Part shown: positions 26,899 to 35,166 of the stretch, in pieces
How positions within the stretch are numbered: the first letter of the stretch is position 1
How the letters are laid out: the number at the start of each line of letters is the position of its first letter
NCBI GenBank assembly: GCA_965227145.1
Contig: OZ245730.1
Span: forward strand, 806,001 to 870,000
Direction of reading: 5' to 3'
DNA length: 64,000 nucleotides
Origin: JACKAQ01 sp965227145
Lineage (GTDB): Bacteria > Calditrichota > Calditrichia > RBG-13-44-9 > J075
The notes under the pieces: generated by a model
What the model saw: only the letters and a program-made list of their open reading frames with translations
Told to the model about the DNA's origin: nothing
Database searches by the model: none
Program-made: the position numbers and the translations under genes

Positions 26899-27867
26899 TT
26901 GAAAATAATCGATAAAAAAATACCCGGGATTTCCACCGCGCAGGATAACGCCCAAATGGCTTTGCTGATTGCGACCCATTTGGCGGCATTCGCGGGAAAA
27001 CCCCTTTCCGTCGACAATCGTGTGCTGAAACACCGCGCGGGAAAGCGCTGCGTTTTTGCCTACCACATCACAACAACAGACGGAACAACCACGCTGGTTG
27101 GGAAAATTTATCGCAAAAATCGCGGCAAACGGACATTCGGGCGGATGCAAAATATGCTTTCCGCTGCCACTTTATCCGGCAAAAAATTGCAAATGGCCGA
27201 GCCGCTGGCCTATCTGCCGGAAATTGATATGCTGCTGCTGCCGATGCTCTCCGGTAAAACGCTGGAGGAAATTTCAGACATCGAAACGATTGGCAATGCC
27301 ATGCAATCTCTCGGGCAAACACTGGCGGTTTTGCACAGTCTTTCGCTGCCGAATTGTGAGATTCGCACCATGCGCGAACATCTCGCAAAATATTGCCATC
27401 CGGGATTTGATGCGCTGTGCAACGCGCACCCGTCGTTGCAAAAAACGGTGAACGAAATTATTCAGCGATTGCTCGATTTTGATGAAATCGACCAAATGCT
27501 CAAACCGGTGCACGGCGATATCAATTTGTCGCAGATATTTGTGGAATACGATTCAATCACGCTGATCGATTTTGACAGCTCTGCCGTCGCCAATCCGGCG
27601 TTGGATATCGGTAATATGTTCGCAGTGCTGGAAACCCATTTTCCGGAAAATTTTGAAGCATTTCAGGCGCAATTGCAACAGGGCTATCGCCAAAATGGTG
27701 GCATCGCTTTGCCGTCGCAAATCCGGCTGTATTACGGATTTGCATTTTTGCGTCGCACGATGATCGCTTTTCGAAAAGGCGCGGCGTATCCGGAATTGGC
27801 GAAATTGCTCGAAAAATCACAGGAGTTATGTCGCCTGACCGCCGTTACGCCTGCAATAAACGGCTGA
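26899..27867 (+). CDS. APH-fold phosphotransferase-like protein 2 (HGD...Q variant)
   Basis: The 322-residue protein probably starts at TTG (26899); the ribosome binding site is weak. It has the N-lobe hairpin LKHRAGKRCVFAYHI followed by LVGKIYRKN, the hinge AYLPEIDMLLLPMLSGK, catalytic loop HGDINLSQ (His205, Asp207, Gln212) and metal site LIDFDSS. The Gln in place of Asn is shared with the gene at 25367. All residues needed for phosphotransfer are therefore present. It is separated by 51 bases from the DUF5666-like gene and is followed by 274 bases without a gene. The substrate is unknown, probably part of the glycan pathway. Confidence 0.83.
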   Translation: MKIIDKKIPGISTAQDNAQMALLIATHLAAFAGKPLSVDNRVLKHRAGKRCVFAYHITTTDGTTTLVGKIYRKNRGKRTFGRMQNMLSAATLSGKKLQMAEPLAYLPEIDMLLLPMLSGKTLEEISDIETIGNAMQSLGQTLAVLHSLSLPNCEIRTMREHLAKYCHPGFDALCNAHPSLQKTVNEIIQRLLDFDEIDQMLKPVHGDINLSQIFVEYDSITLIDFDSSAVANPALDIGNMFAVLETHFPENFEAFQAQLQQGYRQNGGIALPSQIRLYYGFAFLRRTMIAFRKGAAYPELAKLLEKSQELCRLTAVTPAING

Positions 27868-27918
27868 AAGCGGATTGTCCGTGGAAGTTTGTGCGAATGA
27901 AAAAAGGGAATTGCAAAA

Positions 27919-27931
27919 TGTGACGGTCACA
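27919..27931. promoter_or_regulatory. Palindrome TGTGAC-G-GTCACA, possible operator
   Basis: A perfect 6-base inverted repeat with a one-base centre lies just before a TATAAA hexamer (27934-27939), in the gap upstream of the GHKL-APH gene. It could be an operator overlapping the -35 region of an internal promoter. This is inference from symmetry and position only. Confidence 0.3.
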
Positions 27932-28141
27932 CTGTATAAAATGAGGTTTTATCGTAGCTTAAGCTTATAAAAATGCAATTCCGCCTCGGTGCTGTTGAGA
28001 CGGATTTTTCATTGGTAGCAACGTTGAAAATGCTCTGTTAAAAATTCAATCAGAAATCGATCGTTTACCTGGCAGCTCGCCAGCTTTAATACAGCAGTTG
28101 AAATTGGAAAAACATCATATTCACAATTCGGGAACGGAAAA

Positions 28142-29722
28142 ATGTTTGACCTGAACCATACCAGAGAACAATTTCTTGCTGAAATCAACGCATCAGAGGA
28201 TGCAATGGATGCAACAATAACAAATCCTGCAAACCCGGCTTTTGAAACTTCCTCAGAAGTGCGTATGCTGATCAAAGGGCAAACCCCAAATGAGCTGTTG
28301 CCGGTTCTGTACGATGCATTTGAGCGACGATTTTCGGATGTTTCGCACGACCATTTGAAAAATGATCTGCTGTATTTATTGAAAAAAGGCATCGGTAACG
28401 CCTATAAATGGGGCAATCAAAAAGACCCGGCCAAACAGATTGCGGTTGAAGCGGTTATCACGGATTCCGGTGCGTTTGTCCGGATCTCGGATGACGGTGA
28501 CGGTTTCGATGTGAAAAAAGTGATCAAACAATTCAGGAAAAAAGAACATTATTTTCATCACGGCGGTGCGGGAATTTATCAATTTGAGAAAACGATATCG
28601 CTGATCAGCTACACCAACGGTGGCCGGACGCTCAAAATTCGTTTTTTATGCGCACCGGAACCCGGAAAAGCGCCATCGCCTGAGGAAGCCGCCGCATACG
28701 GTTCCGCCGGCGATGAAACTTTGATGTCCAGTTTATTTTCGGACAATCGCCAATTGGTAAAATCGAGCCAATTAACGGACGATGCAAAGTTGGTTTCCTG
28801 CAAAGTATTTGTGCCGCACGTCCAAAAAGAGGATGGACCGGAAAACACTTCGCCAACTGAAATTGCCTATCTTTTGCGGTTTTGTGATGTGGCATCGGGG
28901 AAATCCCAAAATTTGCCGGTAACCGGCAGATTGCTCGATTTATCCGCCGTCCGGACGGATTTTTCAGTTGTGAGCCAGCTGCACAATCTCTCATTTGGCG
29001 ATGCGACAGCGTCGCAAATCGGCGTTCCGGAACCGGTCGCCATGTTTGAAACGCCACCGCTGGCGCTTTATCAATTCAGTCCGGACAAATATTTGCGGAA
29101 GCATATCAAAAAAATATCATCCGATTTTGGCGAAATGTCCAACATCATCCGCACGATTGCGAACGGGCTGCGCAAGTTTCACGACAGCAATATTGAGCTG
29201 GCAATTCACGAATCTATTGATGATACATTCGCAAGATTCAATGCTGCCAAAGATAGAATAATCAATATTTTAGCGCCGGTAGATTTGGCGAAAGCCGAAA
29301 AATTCCAGCAGTTGTTCAACCAGTTTGCGCTGTTGCGATACAACCTGCACAATGTTCAACCGGTGCCCACTTTTGGCGATTTTGGATTGAACAATATTCT
29401 GCTCGATGACGACCGCTTCTATTTTTACTTTTTTGATCAGTGTCTCTACGCCCATCCGGCCGCGGATCTTGGCGGATTTACCGCCGGTTTGCTGCGCTTT
29501 ATCATGCTGCGCGAAGATGAAAATCCCGATGTTTATCGCGCCGGGCGCGAACTATTCCTGAAAACATATTTTGCCGGTGAAGCACCGGAATGGCAGGCGG
29601 ATATCCCGTTTTTCAAAGCGGGTGCATTAACGCTGCGGCTGGATCAGTTGCTCACCCGTCCGCAGAAAAAATGGCTGCCGAAAATCGATTCACTGTTGGA
29701 TCTCTACGAACAGTGTATCTGA
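28142..29722 (+). CDS. GHKL ATPase domain fused to APH-like domain
   Basis: The 526-residue fusion is unusual. Residues about 60-175 form a GHKL/HATPase domain of anti-sigma (RsbW) type: N-box KKGIGNAYKWGN, G1 box DDGDGFD and G2 box HHGGAGIYQFEK. Residues about 300-526 resemble the hinge and C-lobe of the neighbouring APH-like proteins: VPEPVAMFETPPLALYQF, then FGDFGLNN (Phe411, Asp413, Asn418) in place of HGDxxxxN, then FFDQC in place of DFD. No N-lobe hairpin with the GKRC pattern is visible, so the GHKL domain may take its place or have a separate regulatory role. ATG preceded by GGAACGG. It stands just before the ABC exporter pair. Confidence 0.75.
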   Translation: MFDLNHTREQFLAEINASEDAMDATITNPANPAFETSSEVRMLIKGQTPNELLPVLYDAFERRFSDVSHDHLKNDLLYLLKKGIGNAYKWGNQKDPAKQIAVEAVITDSGAFVRISDDGDGFDVKKVIKQFRKKEHYFHHGGAGIYQFEKTISLISYTNGGRTLKIRFLCAPEPGKAPSPEEAAAYGSAGDETLMSSLFSDNRQLVKSSQLTDDAKLVSCKVFVPHVQKEDGPENTSPTEIAYLLRFCDVASGKSQNLPVTGRLLDLSAVRTDFSVVSQLHNLSFGDATASQIGVPEPVAMFETPPLALYQFSPDKYLRKHIKKISSDFGEMSNIIRTIANGLRKFHDSNIELAIHESIDDTFARFNAAKDRIINILAPVDLAKAEKFQQLFNQFALLRYNLHNVQPVPTFGDFGLNNILLDDDRFYFYFFDQCLYAHPAADLGGFTAGLLRFIMLREDENPDVYRAGRELFLKTYFAGEAPEWQADIPFFKAGALTLRLDQLLTRPQKKWLPKIDSLLDLYEQCI

Positions 29723-29814
29723 TGCAGGATAGTAAAAATTAGGCGTTTAAATACAGATGAATCAATGGGTTAAATGTTACTGCGATTTGTGATTACATAC
29801 GGAGGATGCCTCAG

Positions 29815-31737
29815 TTGAAGTTTTTTGAAGATTTGTCCACGCTGCGAAAAATGGGCAAAAAAAAGGAAAAGAACAAGATTGATTCCCGGGTGTTTTTTCG
29901 GGTGTACCGGGTGTTCGGTCGTCATTATAAGCCGTACATAAAAGTGTTGGTCAGCAGTTATATGTGTCTGTTTTTGTCAATCGGGATGGCGGTTTTGGAG
30001 CCGTGGCCGCTCAAAATTATTCTCGATTACATTATTTTGGGCGAACCGTTGCCCGCGATGCTCAGCTTTCTGGAACCGATAGTGCTCATCGAACCCAAGT
30101 TGTTGCTGGCGTTTATGGCGCTGATGATTGTTGTGCTCGCAACGCTCGGCTCGATATTTTCGTACATCAACAAATTTTGGGTGTCCAGCACTGGCGATCG
30201 CATTAATGCGGATATTCGCGAACGCACGTTCGCGCAATTGCAGCGGCTGTCGCTCTCGTTTCACGATTCTGCCCGAACCGGGAATCTCATTTATTTGCTC
30301 ACCTCCGATAACGACCGGATGAAAAACCTGCTCATCAAATTCCCGCAGGATTTTTCCCAATATTTATTTACCTATCTCGGTTATTCCATCATGCTGATGT
30401 TGCTGGATTGGAAGCTGGCGCTCATCGCGCTGTGCACCACGCCGCTGCTGGCTATTTTCACGTTCATGTTTGGCAACGGGATGAAAAAAGCGATGTCCCG
30501 CCGCCGCAAAGTGGAAGGCGAAGTGGCGTCGATTATTCAGGAAAATATGTCATCGATGATGCTGGTGCAAGCGTACGGTCGCGAAAGCAGCGAATTTTCC
30601 CGCTTCGAAGAACAAAATCGCGCCAGCCTGAAAGAGAAACTAAAATTTTTGAAAATATTCAAATCGTATTCGCGCGTATCGGATTTTATGATTGTCACGG
30701 CGATTGCCGGTGTCCTCTATTTTGGCGGCGTTTATGCGCTCGGCGGCGTTATTTTGCCGGGAACGCTGGTGGTTTTTGTGGCTTATCTGCAGCAGATGAA
30801 CGGCGTTATCGAAAAGCTCAGCGAGGTATTTATGGATTTATCCAAATCGCTGCCCTCCGGTGAACGCATGCTGGAACTTGTTGAAAATGATGATGTTGTG
30901 GCAGATGATACCAATGCCCAAACAGCGCCGGCAGTTCGCGGTGATGTCACTTTCGACAACGTCGGGTTTGCTTACCGGAACGGAAAACCGGTGCTGCAAA
31001 ACCTCAATTTCGATGTGAAGGCCGGGCAAACCGTTGCCCTCGTCGGGCATAGCGGCGCGGGAAAATCGACGATTATCAGCCTCATTTTGCGATTTTACGA
31101 TCCGCAAACCGGGCAAATTCGCATCGACGGACAGGATATCCGCAGCTTTACGATCCGCTCCTTGCGCGATCAAATCACCATTTTGATGCAGGATGTCAAG
31201 TTATTTCGCATGTCTGTCCGCGAAAATATTGCCTTCGGCAAACCGGACGCCACCGAAGCGGAAATTATTCACGCCGCAACATTGGCGGAAGCACACGATT
31301 TTATCATGAAAATGCCCAACGGTTACGATACCGTTATCGACGAAGGCGGCGACAATTTGTCCGGCGGTCAGCGCCAGCGCATCAACATTGCCAGGGCAAT
31401 TATTCGCAACAAACCGATTGTCATTTTGGATGAGCCGCACACCGGATTGGATGCCAAAACCGAATATTTGGTCAACCAGGCCATCGAGCATTTGACCGCA
31501 GGAAAAACCGCGTTTATCATCGCGCACAAGTTGCACAATATTATTCGCGCAGACAGCATTTTACTGTTGGAAAAAGGGTTGCTCGCCAAACAAGGCACCC
31601 ATCAGGAATTGATGGAAAACAGCCCCGAATACCGGGAATTTTACGAACTGCAGTTTATTTCCGGCAGCAAAGCATCCACAGATAAAAAAGAAAAGAAGAA
31701 TAAAAAAGATAAAAAAGAGAAGGCGCTAAAGGTTTAA
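29815..31737 (+). CDS. ABC exporter half-transporter 1 (MsbA-like, TMD-NBD)
   Basis: The product of about 640 residues has an N-terminal six-helix exporter domain and a C-terminal ATPase. Walker A is GHSGAGKST, the signature is LSGGQRQR, and Walker B/D-loop is VILDEPHTGLD with the switch His in IIAHKLHN. An ATG at 29806 touches the GGAGG (29801-29805) and is too close to be used; the TTG at 29815 has a nine-base spacing and is the likelier start. The C-terminus is Lys-rich. It is coupled to the second half-transporter by a TAATG overlap, so the pair forms a heterodimer that flips or exports a lipid-linked glycan or similar product. Confidence 0.9.
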   Translation: MKFFEDLSTLRKMGKKKEKNKIDSRVFFRVYRVFGRHYKPYIKVLVSSYMCLFLSIGMAVLEPWPLKIILDYIILGEPLPAMLSFLEPIVLIEPKLLLAFMALMIVVLATLGSIFSYINKFWVSSTGDRINADIRERTFAQLQRLSLSFHDSARTGNLIYLLTSDNDRMKNLLIKFPQDFSQYLFTYLGYSIMLMLLDWKLALIALCTTPLLAIFTFMFGNGMKKAMSRRRKVEGEVASIIQENMSSMMLVQAYGRESSEFSRFEEQNRASLKEKLKFLKIFKSYSRVSDFMIVTAIAGVLYFGGVYALGGVILPGTLVVFVAYLQQMNGVIEKLSEVFMDLSKSLPSGERMLELVENDDVVADDTNAQTAPAVRGDVTFDNVGFAYRNGKPVLQNLNFDVKAGQTVALVGHSGAGKSTIISLILRFYDPQTGQIRIDGQDIRSFTIRSLRDQITILMQDVKLFRMSVRENIAFGKPDATEAEIIHAATLAEAHDFIMKMPNGYDTVIDEGGDNLSGGQRQRINIARAIIRNKPIVILDEPHTGLDAKTEYLVNQAIEHLTAGKTAFIIAHKLHNIIRADSILLLEKGLLAKQGTHQELMENSPEYREFYELQFISGSKASTDKKEKKNKKDKKEKALKV

Positions 31738-33626
31738 TGGAAGGGAAACAGAGAAAAAAATCAGGGAAGTCCGATTCCGGATTTAACTACCGCACGCTGA
31801 TCCAGATTTACAAATCGTTCAGCAATATTTACCGCCATCACTGGAAGTTGCTGCTGGTTTCGTACACCGGATTAATTTCCAGAATTCTGGTCGCGTTGCT
31901 GTTGCCGTGGCCGATCAAATTGATTCTCGATTACGTTATTCTCAAAGCGCCATTGCCGCCGGAAGCGCAATTTTTGGTGCCGTACATCGGCAGCGATCTG
32001 ATCGCATTATTGCTTTTTCTGGTGGTCGCTTATGTGGTGTTGCGCGTCATTCAAATGATGGTTTCATACATGCACAAAGTCGGTTTGCTGACCGTCGGCG
32101 AAAAAATGACCGCAGAAATCCGCGAAAATATTTTCCGGCGGCTGCAGGCGCTTTCGCTGTCATTCCACGGGAAAAAGAGTTCGTCCGATCTGCTGTATCG
32201 ATTGACCTCGGACATCAACAAATTGCAAACCGTGCTGGTTATTTTTCCCGACACGATTATTCACCGCTTTCTGGTGGTTTTTTCTCATTTGGGCATCATG
32301 TTTTATTACAACTGGAAACTGGCGTTGCTGGCATCGGTGATTATTCCGGTCATCTATTTTTACAACCGGATTTACGGTTCAAATGTGGAAGATGCAGTCG
32401 AAGAAAAGCGCAAAAAAGAGAGCGATGTTAGCGAAGTGATTGCCGAAAACGTTTCCGCGATGGCGCTGATTCAGGCATACGGACGGCAGGACGACCAGCA
32501 CACCCGTTTTTCGGAATTGAACCGCGCGGGGCTGGAACACGAGATCGAAGCGATGCGCCTGTCCAAAATTTTTCAGCGATTGAACGATATCATTATGGCT
32601 TTGGGAATGGCGATTGTTGTGACATACGGCGGATGGCTGGCGCTGGACGGCGCGTTGCTGCCCGGAACGCTGGTGCTGTTTACCTTTTATGTGAAAAATT
32701 TGTATCGCCCGATCCGCAAACTGGCGGAAATGATCCTGGAAATCGGCAAAGCGCAGGTTTCCGGTCGGCGATTGCTGGAATTGTTCAATGCCAATCAGGA
32801 AATTGCCGACGCGCCGGATGCATTGGAAGCGCCGCCATTCAGCGGTCGGATGGCGTTCGAAAACGTAACGTTCGGTTACGATGCCAATAAAATGGTGCTC
32901 AACAATTTGTCTTTCACGGTGGAACCGGGCGAAACAATTGCGTTGGTCGGACACAGCGGCGCCGGAAAATCGACGATCATTAACTTGCTGATGCGTTTTT
33001 ACGATCCGCAAACCGGGCGGATTACCGCCGATAATTACGATATTAAATTGTTGAAAATAAAAAGCTTACGCGACCAAATCACCATTTTGATGCAGGAAGC
33101 GCAATTGTTCTACAAATCTGTTGCGGAAAATATCGCGTTCGGAAAAGAAGGCGCGACAACCGAAGAAATTATCCGCGCAGCGAAACTGGCACAGGCGCAC
33201 GATTTCATCGAAAATATGCCCAACGGCTACGAAACGATGATCGAGGAAGGCGGCGAAAATTTGTCCGGCGGACAAAAACAGCGCATCAACATTGCCCGTG
33301 CGATGATCCGCAATACGCCGATTTTGATTCTCGATGAACCGACCACCGCGTTGGATGCGAAATCGGAATCGCTCGTTCACGATGCGATAAATGTGCTCAC
33401 CCGGGGCAAAACCACTTTTGTGATCGCCCACAAATTGTCCACCATTCGCGACGCAGATAAAATTTTGGTGCTCGATAAAGGGCAAATGGTGGGATTGGGC
33501 AAACACGACGAATTGCTGGAAAATTGCGAACCCTATCGCCAACTGTGCCGCTGGCAATTTGGCATGGGTATCGAAACCGCGCCGGAGCTTTCGGGTATCG
33601 CCGAAACCGCGCCGCTAAAGCCGTAA
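31737..33626 (+). CDS. ABC exporter half-transporter 2 (MsbA-like, TMD-NBD)
   Basis: The 629-residue partner of the preceding gene starts in the overlap TAATG. The membrane domain shares the LPWPIKLILDYVIL segment with half 1 (EPWPLKIILDYIIL), showing recent common origin. The ATPase domain has Walker A GHSGAGKST, signature LSGGQKQR, Walker B LILDEPTTALD and switch His in VIAHKLST. All catalytic elements are intact in both halves. Neither half has a C39 peptidase domain, so it is not a bacteriocin-type exporter. The next gene starts 138 bases downstream, after a copy of a dispersed palindromic repeat. Confidence 0.92.
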   Translation: MEGKQRKKSGKSDSGFNYRTLIQIYKSFSNIYRHHWKLLLVSYTGLISRILVALLLPWPIKLILDYVILKAPLPPEAQFLVPYIGSDLIALLLFLVVAYVVLRVIQMMVSYMHKVGLLTVGEKMTAEIRENIFRRLQALSLSFHGKKSSSDLLYRLTSDINKLQTVLVIFPDTIIHRFLVVFSHLGIMFYYNWKLALLASVIIPVIYFYNRIYGSNVEDAVEEKRKKESDVSEVIAENVSAMALIQAYGRQDDQHTRFSELNRAGLEHEIEAMRLSKIFQRLNDIIMALGMAIVVTYGGWLALDGALLPGTLVLFTFYVKNLYRPIRKLAEMILEIGKAQVSGRRLLELFNANQEIADAPDALEAPPFSGRMAFENVTFGYDANKMVLNNLSFTVEPGETIALVGHSGAGKSTIINLLMRFYDPQTGRITADNYDIKLLKIKSLRDQITILMQEAQLFYKSVAENIAFGKEGATTEEIIRAAKLAQAHDFIENMPNGYETMIEEGGENLSGGQKQRINIARAMIRNTPILILDEPTTALDAKSESLVHDAINVLTRGKTTFVIAHKLSTIRDADKILVLDKGQMVGLGKHDELLENCEPYRQLCRWQFGMGIETAPELSGIAETAPLKP

Positions 33627-33667
33627 AGATAATATTTACAATGGTTGATCGCCAGATTTGATGGTCA

Positions 33668-33687
33668 ATTCCTGCGGAGGCAGGAAT
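33668..33687. repeat. Dispersed intergenic palindrome, copy 1
   Basis: ATTCCTGC GGAG GCAGGAAT is a perfect 8-base inverted repeat followed by CTC. It belongs to a family also seen at 38145, 42611 and (in the opposite orientation with a longer loop) 60146. All copies are intergenic. Confidence 0.65.
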
Positions 33688-33764
33688 CTCATCGAGTGGC
33701 GTTCAAACGATTTCGAAAACAGTTTAACTATCAACATCAACGTATTTGGATTGCTATTTGAAAA

Positions 33765-35138
33765 ATGGTTAGAATCGCAAAACTACCCACAGACAAAAAA
33801 TTTCCGCAGCTGGAATTGCTGACGGATATGGATGCCGCCAGGCGTTTTTTCCAAAACCGTTTGCCGGCATTTGAAAACGGCCAGCTGGAAATTACCTACA
33901 TAAAAATGTTGCGGTATCGCTATTTGCCCGGGCAAAACGCCTGGATTTGTTACGAAATGCAAATCACCGATCACGGCACCGGCGAAACGGGAAAACAGAT
34001 ATTTTTCGGATATCTGGATTTGGCAAACGAGGCGTATCAAATGTATCGCCGGGCGTTGGAGCGACCGCTGCTAACACCGAAATACGGACCGGGACTGTAT
34101 TTTTTTCCCGATTTCGATATGGTGATGTGGGGCTTTCCCAACGATCCCAAATTACCCAGATTACAGCGCATGCTCGATGAATCGACCTTCCGGAAAGTGA
34201 TGCACGAACATCGCGGGCAGTTTCACATTCCGGCTGATTTGTCCGTTGAAACGCTGAAAATTAAAATTGTTAAATATGTGCCGCAAACCCGTTGCACCTT
34301 GCGATACGATTACACGCTGTCGGACGGCAGCCATCACCGGATGTATGGCAAAATTTTCGGTCGGCGGGTCAATGCCGGGATTATTCACAATACCACAAAA
34401 TCGCTGTGGGATTCAGAAATGAGTCGCCGCCGGCAGGTGTTGGTGCCCGAACCGCTGTTGTTTATTCCCGAATGGAACGCCCTCTTTATGAGCGATTTGC
34501 AGGGAATAAATATGGACGAGCGGCTGGACCAAATTGATCTTGAAAAAATTTGTGCGGAAACCGGTGCCATTTTGGCGGGATTACAGCAGGTGGACATCGA
34601 CAGTTTATCCGAACGTTCCGATCGCCAAACGATGTTTCAGGTGGTCAAATCGCAGGATACGCTCAGCAAATTTGATGCGCGATACACCGCCCGCGTCGAT
34701 GCGATCACCGAAAAATTATTGGCGCAAATGCCAACATTGCCACAGTTACCGGAGCGACCCATTCACAGCGCGTTCCGGCTATCGCAGGTGTTGCTGGTTG
34801 ATACGCAGCTCGCGCTCATCGATTTCGACGCATTTCTGAAAGGGAATCCCGTTTACGACGCCGCCAGTTTTGTGGCGCATTTGATGTATCTGCCGCTGCG
34901 CGACAAAATTACCGAACCGCAGGCGATGCGGGCGATCAACGCTTTTTGCGCTGCCTATCGCGAAAATGCACCGTGGGGATTACCTGCGGAAGTGTTGCAC
35001 TGGCAAGTTGCCGCGCTGCTGATGGGCAAACAGGCTAAAAAATGCATCAAAATGGCGAAGAAAAATTATGACGAAATGATCGACCAACTGTTGGAAATGT
35101 CCGAAAAAGTGCTCGATGAAAAGATCAAATTAATTTGA
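33765..35138 (+). CDS. Long APH-like protein 3, catalytic Asp missing (pseudokinase-like), duplicated N-lobe
   Basis: The 457-residue APH-fold protein carries two N-lobe-like hairpins: one near 45-70 (KMLRYRYLPGQNAWICYEMQ) and one near 168-205 (KIVKYVPQTRCTLRYDYTL, then MYGKIFG). After the hinge (VPEPLLFIPEWNALFMSDLQ) the catalytic loop reads HSAFRLSQ (His334, Ser335, Ala336), so the catalytic Asp of HGD is Ala. The metal motif LIDFDAF is retained. It may bind a nucleotide or sugar without transferring phosphate, or use another base. It has a close paralogue in the next gene. Ribosome binding site weak; ATG at 33765. Confidence 0.75.
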   Translation: MVRIAKLPTDKKFPQLELLTDMDAARRFFQNRLPAFENGQLEITYIKMLRYRYLPGQNAWICYEMQITDHGTGETGKQIFFGYLDLANEAYQMYRRALERPLLTPKYGPGLYFFPDFDMVMWGFPNDPKLPRLQRMLDESTFRKVMHEHRGQFHIPADLSVETLKIKIVKYVPQTRCTLRYDYTLSDGSHHRMYGKIFGRRVNAGIIHNTTKSLWDSEMSRRRQVLVPEPLLFIPEWNALFMSDLQGINMDERLDQIDLEKICAETGAILAGLQQVDIDSLSERSDRQTMFQVVKSQDTLSKFDARYTARVDAITEKLLAQMPTLPQLPERPIHSAFRLSQVLLVDTQLALIDFDAFLKGNPVYDAASFVAHLMYLPLRDKITEPQAMRAINAFCAAYRENAPWGLPAEVLHWQVAALLMGKQAKKCIKMAKKNYDEMIDQLLEMSEKVLDEKIKLI

Positions 35139-35166
35139 TCCCAATTTTAATAATTACAGGAATTTG

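Noticed and set aside
25367..27867. APH-like genes considered as antibiotic-resistance kinases
   Set aside because: They are embedded in and partly coupled to a glycan operon, diverge at the Asn position, and have no mobile-element context.
29815..33626. ABC pair considered as a peptide (bacteriocin/RiPP) exporter together with the HprK-like and radical SAM genes
   Set aside because: No C39 peptidase domain, no precursor peptide and no PqqD-like gene; the radical SAM gene is 16 kb away on the other strand. Glycan export fits the neighbours better.
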